Assembly: GCA_015180985.1 (NCBI GenBank)
Contig: CP054185.1
Span: forward strand, 1,605,001-1,669,000
DNA: 64,000 bases
From: Flammeovirgaceae bacterium
Lineage (GTDB): Bacteria; Bacteroidota; Bacteroidia; Cytophagales; Cyclobacteriaceae
Direction: 5' to 3'
Position 1 is the stretch's first letter; every line of letters starts with the position of its first letter. The notes below the pieces were generated by a model. It was not told the DNA's origin and searched no databases. It saw only the letters and a list, made by a program, of their open reading frames with translations. Below, piece by piece: positions 58,201 to 64,000 of the stretch. A program made the translations under genes and the position numbers.

Positions 58201-60424
58201 AACTGATGTGTGGAACCTGAATGCAGGCACCGCTACCACAGGCGGCAATGTACAGATAGGTTCAGGAGTTAATAATGCCAACCTGTTGGCGCGTGTTAAT
58301 ATAACCACTGGTACGTTAAATGTAGGTTCAAACCTGGTATTCAACACATCCAACAATGCCAATCGTGAATTAACTGCCGTGCTGGATATGACCGGGGGTA
58401 ACGGACGGGTGAATTTAACCGGTCAGCTTTCTTTTACAAATAACAGGGGTTTGCTATTAGCGGGTACATCTGGCAGTGTGTTTAACTATAGTAGAACAGC
58501 CTCAGAACAGTTATTGGGTTTTCCTACAAGCAACCAGCCTGCTAATCCGTTTGTTTATCATAATCTCTACTTTAATAACACTAGTGTAAATGGAGTTTTT
58601 ATTGGCACATCTATTACAACAACAAATGTTACCGGTGACCTAAGAATTCAAAGTGGTACTTCAAGACAAGGGAATGCCTCAATAACTGGGAATGGAACCA
58701 GAACTTTCCAAATTGCCCCTGGTGCTTCTTTGAGACTCATCGGCAATCAAGGATTTGCAACCGGTTTTGGTACTTTTGATCTTGGCACCACTTCACCTTT
58801 TGGTACAGTTCAATATCAAAATTCAAATGCACAAACCATTGCCAATGTTACTTATGGTAATTTGATTATAAGTGCTAATCAAACGTTTAGCATTCCTAAT
58901 GTAACCATTAGTATTGCTGGAAATTTAACTTTAGGCAACGGAGCAACCAGCCCCGTTCTCCAAAGTGCGGCTGGCGGTGCCTCGGGCCTTACCGTGGCCG
59001 GTAATTTAACCATCAATAGCGGGGCACGCCTTAGGGCTGATAATAATGGAACCATTGCAACAATTACGGTTGGAGGTAACTGGGTAAATAACTCAACGGC
59101 CGGGGCTAGCAACGGCTTTGATGAAGGTACCGGCACCGTGGTATTTAACAGCCCGGCATCAAACACCTTGCAAACTATTGGCGGGACCACGGCTGAAACC
59201 TTTTACAACCTTACGCTGAATACCAGCGCTGCAACCGATGTAGTTCGTATTTTAAACAATACCACGGTTAGTAATACGCTGGCCTTAAACCAAGGAGAAC
59301 TTGATTTGAATTCACTTACCCTTAACGTAACTCGTAACAGCACCGGGGCTATTACACGCACAAGCGGATACGTTAAAAGCGAAGATTCAACAGATCCTTA
59401 TGGCACCCTTCGTTGGTTAACAGGTACGCTTACCGGTTCCTTCGTGTATCCTTTTGGAAAATCCAGCACAGAATACATTCCATTTACCTTAAATATCACC
59501 TCGGCCGGTGCTCCGGCTGCCGGTTCGGTGTCTGTATCAACTTATCCAACAGGTGTTGATAACACCCCTTTTCCGACAGGCGTTACCAATTTAAGTGGAA
59601 CCAGCGGAGGGCTTTCGGTGGTTGACCGTTTCTGGGTGATTACACTGAACAGCTATACCACCACAAGGCCAACCTCTACCATAACATTTACGGCAACCTT
59701 GGCCGAGATTTCAACTACCGGGGCAACTACAGTCAATGCCCAACGGTGGGCACCATCCAACACTTGGGAGCCGGCATTGCCGGGGCAGGTGTACAACAGC
59801 GGGGCCGGCACGGTTACTGTGCCGGGTGTAAGTAATTATTCACCCTGGGCCGTGGCCGATATTGCCGCTCCTCTTCCGGTAGAGATGAAGTCGTTTGATT
59901 TGGTAGCCCACCAGGATTTTGTGGAAGTGAAATGGTCAACCGCTTCGGAACTGAATAACGATTTCTTTACTGTTGAAAAGCGATTTGAAGATGCTGAAGG
60001 ATTTACAGCTGTAGCAGATGTGGCCGGTGCCGGAACGACTAACCGCGAAACCCGTTACCGTATTGAAGATTATTCAGTATCCCCTGGTACATGGTACTAC
60101 CGCATTAAGCAAACTGATTACGATGGTACGTATACATATTCAAATGTAAAATCGGTCACAGTTTCCGGGCAGGGATTCTGGCAGTTATATCCTAACCCTT
60201 CTGACGGCTCATCCTTTACCGTAAAACTTACGGCTACCGAACTAAACAAGCCGGTACTGATTACTGTGATGGATATGCAAGGTAAGGTTGTACACACTGA
60301 AAACATGCAGGTTAGTTCGTTAAGCGAAGAGATAAAGTTGCCCGGCAAATTATCCCAGGGTGTGTATGCAGTCATTATTCAAAGCACTGTTTCCAGAAGT
60401 CAGCAAAAACTTGTGGTGCGGTAG
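55244..60424 (+). CDS. Giant T9SS-sorted beta-helix-type cell-surface protein
   Basis: A 1726-residue exported protein. The signal peptide (to LVANAQ) is followed by a G8/beta-helix-like module beginning ATFTSIASGDWNGG. Long Asn/Thr/Gly-rich repeats follow, including GNLTLGNGATSPVLQSAAGG. A second module begins near residue 820 (LTGTQNWSNPATWIQ). Near residue 845 is an inserted GTGTLFTTELAVGDVL domain. The last 180 residues have a fibronectin-like segment (VEVKWSTASELNNDFFTVEK) and the type A T9SS sorting domain: YPNPSDGSSFTVKL, then MDMQGKVVHTE, ending KLVVR. It is probably an adhesin or matrix protein. A tract near 58440-58935 has clearly higher AT content than the rest, which suggests recombination. 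Confidence 0.9.
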   Translation: MIRIFTVWCFLITTVLVANAQATFTSIASGDWNGGLTVWSVVGIDGDNVPDADDEVIIATGHTINVNVNAACNTLTLNGTANLFFNTNNRTLDVNGLMTMNGNSQVTGNNNNRVLNLNNNFNIPAGQTGSIGGVRVNQTSPRTFTVSGTFIPTSATGTKTIGDVILNSSAFWSATSNETYTTNNFTVFNGANVDGSTTASIVVNGNLLVQPSTPGLRFTLGRINFRVNGTTTVIANGYLEFTNSNAGTKRFENTITVNLGGTWDNTVGEDPVINCSIVNNGVWPVPTGGNGRYDVTAGGSYTYSGNAEIGITRLRLQNASTVTNIGTLRLTRAGGQNLSVESGSTFINGNGTSGYLIMTGDGAVVDVVGALSSVDFSAPNNIVEYSGAVNQTIYATTYHHINALNGSTKTINGTTTVNGNFTINSTTLVDVTGGNDLIGTGNLVMSGTSRIRISSAGTVPALTGTSHSLAPSTIIEFNRGGAQTAASSAIYPYQNLHITGAGGSAVNMSAVTNITGNLVMTNQGTINSNAVLTIGGTWNYTSSGTSVLANDVTTSNFIFANGGLNYSSRTITINGNDGTWTFNGGGGVFTTNTTSRVRFTTGTNQQITGTSATTFSNLEIDNLNGVTLNGVNATVSTDLLFTNGNIYTGTNVLIMASATATVTPTNGFVEGNLRKPVIAGSPTVTFEVGTGTDYAPVSISFNTVSVAGNFTVSSTADDHPDINGSNIEPNRSVNRYWTVTNNATTFVNLSAVFNFVASDLDGLADFSNFSVRRYDGINWFTSTVGTRTATSTQITGEAAASLPSGSSRFYQIGELINTSGTFNRLTGTQNWSNPATWIQNRTGNIQFTAGSTAVTGTGTLFTTELAVGDVLMLQTSPGTVRGTVQSITDNENLVLTANASATATGGYGRQYVPNTINDAVTIGNSNITPDAATTINLDMNATVNSLDINTTSSARTTAQVLTHLGTNSLTVQTNVRVNQPGGAGTTTDVWNLNAGTATTGGNVQIGSGVNNANLLARVNITTGTLNVGSNLVFNTSNNANRELTAVLDMTGGNGRVNLTGQLSFTNNRGLLLAGTSGSVFNYSRTASEQLLGFPTSNQPANPFVYHNLYFNNTSVNGVFIGTSITTTNVTGDLRIQSGTSRQGNASITGNGTRTFQIAPGASLRLIGNQGFATGFGTFDLGTTSPFGTVQYQNSNAQTIANVTYGNLIISANQTFSIPNVTISIAGNLTLGNGATSPVLQSAAGGASGLTVAGNLTINSGARLRADNNGTIATITVGGNWVNNSTAGASNGFDEGTGTVVFNSPASNTLQTIGGTTAETFYNLTLNTSAATDVVRILNNTTVSNTLALNQGELDLNSLTLNVTRNSTGAITRTSGYVKSEDSTDPYGTLRWLTGTLTGSFVYPFGKSSTEYIPFTLNITSAGAPAAGSVSVSTYPTGVDNTPFPTGVTNLSGTSGGLSVVDRFWVITLNSYTTTRPTSTITFTATLAEISTTGATTVNAQRWAPSNTWEPALPGQVYNSGAGTVTVPGVSNYSPWAVADIAAPLPVEMKSFDLVAHQDFVEVKWSTASELNNDFFTVEKRFEDAEGFTAVADVAGAGTTNRETRYRIEDYSVSPGTWYYRIKQTDYDGTYTYSNVKSVTVSGQGFWQLYPNPSDGSSFTVKLTATELNKPVLITVMDMQGKVVHTENMQVSSLSEEIKLPGKLSQGVYAVIIQSTVSRSQQKLVVR

Positions 60425-60439
60425 GGGTATATTAGGGCA

Positions 60440-61366
60440 TTAAGAAGGAACACCGGCCAGCAGGTACAGTACGGCCATCCGGATAGCTACACCGTTTTCA
60501 ACCTGGTCGAGAATAATAGAATGGGCCGAGTCAGCGGCATCGCTGCTTAATTCAATGCCGCGGTTAATGGGCCCCGGATGCATTATTACAATCGGTTTTT
60601 TGAGGGAGTCGAGTGTAGCTTTGGTGATGCCATAATACAGGGCGTATTCACGCAATGAAGGAAAGTACTTGATTTGCTGGCGTTCAAGTTGGATGCGCAA
60701 TACGTTGGCCACATCGCACCATTGAAGGGCTTTTTTCACATTAAGTTCAACCTGTACGCCTAACTCCTTTACAAATTTTGGTAATAAGGTTGGCGGACCG
60801 CAGACCATTACTTCGGCACCGAGTTTTTGAAGCGCAAAAATGTTTGATAGCGCAACCCTTGAATGAAGAATATCTCCGATAATGGCAACTTTTTTTCCGC
60901 GCACTTCACCCAGTTTTTCGCGGACGGAGTAGGCATCCAGCAGTGCCTGGGTAGGGTGCTCGTGGGTACCATCGCCTGCATTGATAATGTTTGCCTTGAT
61001 GTGACGTGCCAGAAAATGGGGTGCACCGGGGCTGGCATGCCGCATGACCACCATATCCACTTTCATGGCAAGGATGTTATTGACCGTATCCAAAAGAGTT
61101 TCGCCTTTTTTTACTGAGCTTGTGGAAGTAGAGAAGTTGACTACATCCGCTGATAAGCGTTTCTCAGCTAGTTCAAAAGACAGCCTTGTCCGGGTTGAAT
61201 TTTCAAAAAAGATGTTGGCGATGGTTACATCGCGCAGTGAGGGGACTTTCTTAATGGGCCGGTTTAGTACATCCTTAAATGTGTCGGCTGTTTCAAAAAT
61301 AAGTTGTATATCTTTTTCAGTAATGTCCTTGATTCCGAGCAGGTGCTTCTGACTGAGTTTTGACAT
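60440..61366 (-). CDS. pyrB: Aspartate carbamoyltransferase catalytic subunit
   Basis: A 308-residue enzyme joining aspartate and carbamoyl phosphate. FFENSTRTRLSFELAEKRL is the carbamoyl-phosphate loop, GDGTHEHPTQALLDAYSVRE the second motif, and MHPGPINRGIELSSD the third. No PyrI regulatory gene is adjacent. The start at ATG 61366 (MSKLSQKHLLGIKD) fits the family and lies two bases after the pyrR stop. The eight-residue longer start at 61390 would overlap pyrR. Confidence 0.95.
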   Translation of the reverse strand: MSKLSQKHLLGIKDITEKDIQLIFETADTFKDVLNRPIKKVPSLRDVTIANIFFENSTRTRLSFELAEKRLSADVVNFSTSTSSVKKGETLLDTVNNILAMKVDMVVMRHASPGAPHFLARHIKANIINAGDGTHEHPTQALLDAYSVREKLGEVRGKKVAIIGDILHSRVALSNIFALQKLGAEVMVCGPPTLLPKFVKELGVQVELNVKKALQWCDVANVLRIQLERQQIKYFPSLREYALYYGITKATLDSLKKPIVIMHPGPINRGIELSSDAADSAHSIILDQVENGVAIRMAVLYLLAGVPS

Positions 61367-61368
61367 GC

Positions 61369-61908
61369 TTAATCTTTGTTTATCAGCCATATTTTATTTT
61401 GATGGTGACCTTGTGCCACAAGTTCAACCAGCACTTTTTGTGAGTGCACCGTATTCACTGTTTTGCCCACATAATCCGGGGCGATGGGCAAGTCGCGGTT
61501 ATAGCGTCTGTCAATCAATACGAGCAGCTCTACTTTTGCCGGGCGGCCAAAGGCAATTATCGCTTCGAGGGCTGCCCGCACGGTGCGACCGGTAAATAAC
61601 ACGTCATCTACCAAAATAACGTTCTTTCCTTCAATGATAAACGGAATGCGGATTTCGCTTGCCTTGGTTATTTCCCTACGCCTGAAATCATCGCGGTGAA
61701 AGGTAACGTCCAGGTAGCCGACAGGCACTTCGTTACCGGCAAGTTTCCTTAATTTTTCCTGTATCAGATCGGCCAGGTAAATGCCCCTTGGTTGGAGGCC
61801 GATAATGACCGAATTAGCGAAAGTACCGTGATTTTCAATGAGTTGTTGACAAAGGCGGCTTATGGTAATGTCCAGCAGATCGGAATCCAGGATGAGTTTT
61901 TTCTGCAT
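61369..61908 (-). CDS. pyrR: PyrR regulator / uracil phosphoribosyltransferase
   Basis: A 179-residue protein from ATG 61908. It has the PRPP-binding VILVDDVLFTGRTVRAAL and the conserved IGLQPRGIYLADLI, YLDVTFHRDDFRR and LVLIDRRYNRDLPI of PyrR. In Gram-positives it binds pyr mRNA leaders; in Bacteroidota the regulatory role is less certain. No typical PyrR-binding loop is apparent in the 34-bp gap upstream. pyrB follows two bases downstream, so they form an operon. Confidence 0.93.
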   Translation of the reverse strand: MQKKLILDSDLLDITISRLCQQLIENHGTFANSVIIGLQPRGIYLADLIQEKLRKLAGNEVPVGYLDVTFHRDDFRRREITKASEIRIPFIIEGKNVILVDDVLFTGRTVRAALEAIIAFGRPAKVELLVLIDRRYNRDLPIAPDYVGKTVNTVHSQKVLVELVAQGHHQNKIWLINKD

Positions 61909-61942
61909 AAGCCATGGCAAATATAAGGGATTAGTCTGACAG

Positions 61943-63433
61943 TTACCGGTATGTTACTTTGTTTATAAAGAATATCCGTTGCCGTGATCGGCTCATTGAC
62001 CGGCTTGGCGGGCGCTCAACACCATAAGCCAGGAAGGTGCCGTCATACCAATAATCAAGCTTTCGGATGTCGGTATCTTCTTCTCCACTGTCTTCGGGCT
62101 GGTAATCAAGTTTAAGCGGGTTATAATTTTTCCCTTCCAGAATTTTACTGCCCTGCAATATTTTGGTACGAATACGGTTATCAAACAAATAAAGCAAGGC
62201 AATTTTATCGGATTGAGCATCCATTTTTACAAACTGCTCAAGGGTAAACGTTTTGACGTCATTAATCTCAAAACTGTTATCCCATTGCAATTTTCCCTGT
62301 TGGTTGAAACCGATAACGATGGCGTGCGTGTAGCGGTAACCATCAAATATATAAGGTATGGCCAGCGAAGTAGCCAGTCCGTAGTTGTAGCGGTCATCAC
62401 GTTTGTACACGGGATAAAACGCTTCGCCAAGCAACAAATATTGATTATTTTGAAGTACTAACTCATGAACCAGGATACGGTACTGTAACCTTATTTTTTT
62501 TCCTTTGATTTTTCTTCTCTCAATTTTCTCTTTGATTCTTTTTTGTCTTTTTGCTTTCATGTAATTAAAAAAATTTTCCAGGTCGGTAAATGGGTAAAGA
62601 TATTGGACCTGGTCGCCCTGATTATTTGTTGTTACAATAAACAATCCTTTCGAGTATTCTGAAGTCCGGTTTCCGTATGTGCCCGCTACAACCAGGTTAT
62701 CGTTTCCAGTTTCAATAACTTTACCAAACAGCAGGCTGGAGTTTTCAGGAGGTTGAATTGACGTATTTTGTTTTAATGTGCCGTCCGGGTTGTATAGCTT
62801 AATCCAAATGGTTCGTTGTTTCATGAAATTTTTTGCACCAATCAGTATCTGAAAACTATCATCATCGCTTACCCGGATTTGAATTAATTCGCCTGTTTCG
62901 TTAACCAGGCCGGGTAGCACGTTGGTTCTGAGTGTAGTAAAACTGAAGTACAGCACTACGGGTACGTGGCCGATGTAATAGCCTCCGATCAGTGCACCTT
63001 TTGATGTTACTTCGAGGTGAGTAGGCACAAAGGGGATGTAGTTTTCAACCTGGTATTTTGTCAGCGCACCATCTTTTAGCTGAATGGAGTAGATATAAAA
63101 ATTTAAAGTTGTGAATTCGCGATGATAAAAAAGCATGTATTGCCGGCCGTCAAGGGTACGCTGATGCGCCAGGATAAATTTCTTTTCGAGTTCAAGTTGG
63201 TTTTTCCATAGTTCATTAAATGCTGTGTCAAGGTGGATCAAATCGAGGAAATCGTTGCGTTTGGTGGAACTGTACCGGTAAATAAGTGCGCCATTGGTTT
63301 TGGCCGAGGCCACATGGTACTCGGCTTCTTTATCGGAAATGGGTATTTCATACCGTTTGCTTTGTTGAAGTTGGCCTGATACCGCGTACGCAATGATGAA
63401 AAATACACTACCGGATAGCAACCTTATTAACAT
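61943..63433 (-). CDS. Secreted Bacteroidota-type hypothetical protein
   Basis: A 496-residue exported protein from ATG 63433 with a signal peptide (MLIRLLSGSVFFIIAYAVSG). It has beta-rich, propeller-like repeats (LVVAGTYGNRTSEYSKGLFI, GEAFYPVYKRDDRYNYGLAT) and a Lys-rich stretch (KAKRQKRIKEKIERRK, about residues 300-330). The C-terminus LDYWYDGTFLAYGVERP...FFINKVTYR is shared with the partial gene upstream, so the two are tandem paralogues. I do not recognise the family and propose no activity. Confidence 0.65.
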   Translation of the reverse strand: MLIRLLSGSVFFIIAYAVSGQLQQSKRYEIPISDKEAEYHVASAKTNGALIYRYSSTKRNDFLDLIHLDTAFNELWKNQLELEKKFILAHQRTLDGRQYMLFYHREFTTLNFYIYSIQLKDGALTKYQVENYIPFVPTHLEVTSKGALIGGYYIGHVPVVLYFSFTTLRTNVLPGLVNETGELIQIRVSDDDSFQILIGAKNFMKQRTIWIKLYNPDGTLKQNTSIQPPENSSLLFGKVIETGNDNLVVAGTYGNRTSEYSKGLFIVTTNNQGDQVQYLYPFTDLENFFNYMKAKRQKRIKEKIERRKIKGKKIRLQYRILVHELVLQNNQYLLLGEAFYPVYKRDDRYNYGLATSLAIPYIFDGYRYTHAIVIGFNQQGKLQWDNSFEINDVKTFTLEQFVKMDAQSDKIALLYLFDNRIRTKILQGSKILEGKNYNPLKLDYQPEDSGEEDTDIRKLDYWYDGTFLAYGVERPPSRSMSRSRQRIFFINKVTYR

Positions 63434-64000
63434 AAAAAACTCGTTTCGCTCCTTCTTCCTTACTGGTCGTATTTCGTATAGTCTGAACTCCCCAAACATA
63501 AAAACCGGTATTGTACCAGTACCGTAAAGCGCCAGACTGATCACGCTCAGAGCGTAACTCATCCGTTTCAGATTTCATGCGGATGCGCTCCGTTAATTCG
63601 CTGACTTCACCGGTTTCAAGGTTTACTTTTTTTAAACGTAGATCAGACTCCTTTTTATAAATGAAATACAAATTGTTTGAAATCAGGCAAAAGTCGCTGA
63701 CCTGCTCCAAGGCGGATAAGCGGATATTATCAAGTTCCAGCGTCTGGTCCCACGCTACTTCACCTTTTGGTGTGAATGATACAAGAATAGAGCGAGTGAT
63801 TTTTATATCATCTGCAGGTCGCATGGTATTACTATCCGTGTAAAACGGATTGTACATACGGTTGTAATAAGAAGGATAGTTGCCAAAGTACGGGCCGTAG
63901 TAAGAGTAAGGGGTTGGGTAGGGTGCATAATACGGATAATTGTCCCGGAAGGGTGCGGTTGATGAAGAGGGTATAAACACTTCGGCTAACAACAGAAAAC
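63408..64000 (-). CDS. C-terminal part of a second secreted paralogue (5' end outside window)
   Basis: The frame is open to the right edge; 197 codons are visible. It begins inside the window with a Tyr/Pro-rich low-complexity segment (NYPYYAPYPTPYSYYGPYFG, about 30 residues) and then ITRSILVSFTPKGEVAWDQT and the tail YWYNTGFYVWGVQTIRN...FYVNKVAIR, which matches the end of the downstream gene. Its stop overlaps the next start by 26 bases. Tandem duplication is the simplest reading. Confidence 0.65.
   Translation of the reverse strand, partial: FLLLAEVFIPSSSTAPFRDNYPYYAPYPTPYSYYGPYFGNYPSYYNRMYNPFYTDSNTMRPADDIKITRSILVSFTPKGEVAWDQTLELDNIRLSALEQVSDFCLISNNLYFIYKKESDLRLKKVNLETGEVSELTERIRMKSETDELRSERDQSGALRYWYNTGFYVWGVQTIRNTTSKEEGAKRVFYVNKVAIR

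Noticed and set aside
55500-60200. Long minus-strand ORFs opposite the T9SS protein
   Set aside because: They are Pro/Val-rich antisense shadows caused by the Asn/Thr/Gly repeat composition.
1-64000. CRISPR arrays, transposases, prophage genes and rRNA operons
   Set aside because: None found; no regular repeat-spacer pattern, no transposase or capsid motif and no rRNA sequence in any part of the window.

Overview
The window is chromosomal DNA of a Bacteroidota bacterium, most likely of the Cytophagales/Cyclobacteriaceae type. The evidence is a giant secreted protein with a type IX secretion C-terminal sorting domain, a TonB-plug/carboxypeptidase-regulatory surface protein, DUF2851 and DUF3078 proteins, a one-piece tmRNA with tag GENTYAMAA, and several promoters of the TAnnTTTG type. 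No phage, IS element or CRISPR array is visible. Most genes are housekeeping or envelope genes; accessory-looking DNA is limited to the tcmP remnant/DUF5131 pair (21.4-22.7 kb) and the HEPN-like gene beside ssrA (31.7-32.4 kb).

Layout. 1-7.4 kb: a partial TonB-plug protein, pyrF, a DUF2851 protein, a membrane protein, a NeuD-like acyltransferase, a 17-codon Lys/Ala micro-ORF with its own promoter and terminator, a MmcQ/YjbR protein and tRNA-Arg(CCG). 7.4-14.3 kb (minus strand): SMUG2-type glycosylase, two tandem D-aminoacylase-like lipoproteins, an S9 peptidase and the ribosome hibernation factor. 14.4-19.1 kb (minus): an SQR-like flavoprotein behind two overlapping palindromes, a penicillin acylase, and a pentameric ligand-gated channel homologue. 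19.2-21.4 kb: a 4-TM protein and an OmpA/PD40 protein. 21.4-25 kb: DUF5131, a 5'-truncated tcmP, dinB, and a divergent XRE-S24 (LexA-like) repressor with twin operators. 25-29.4 kb: O-methyltransferase, LysM transglycosylase, response regulator, DUF3078 protein and a NIPSNAP-like protein. 29.5-31.7 kb: dnaX split by an A10 recoding site, then tmRNA. 31.7-34.5 kb (minus): HEPN-like protein, folB, DivIVA-like, WD40. 34.5-36.1 kb: PPTase, redoxin and a coiled-coil lipoprotein. 36.2-41.3 kb: a Phe/Tyr attenuator followed by pheA, aminotransferase, tyrA, DAHP synthase-chorismate mutase and a VanY-type peptidase. 41.3-52.1 kb: MscS, alpha-2-macroglobulin, NTF2-like, PbpC and OmpA. 52.1-64 kb: a TPR/DHp protein, cystathionine beta-synthase, the 1726-residue T9SS cargo, pyrB, pyrR and two tandem secreted paralogues, the last cut by the window edge.

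How they work together. The aromatic operon holds the committed DAHP step, chorismate mutase, prephenate dehydratase, prephenate dehydrogenase and an aminotransferase. It sits behind a leader peptide with eight consecutive Phe/Tyr codons and mutually exclusive antiterminator and terminator stems, so it should respond to charged tRNA-Phe/tRNA-Tyr. dinB and the LexA-like regulator form a divergent, self-contained damage-response module. The A2M-PbpC pair is the familiar periplasmic protease-trap and wall-repair pair. The two most unusual signals are the complete attenuator and the dnaX A10 tract, where a -1 slip (or an 11-A transcript) is required for full-length tau.
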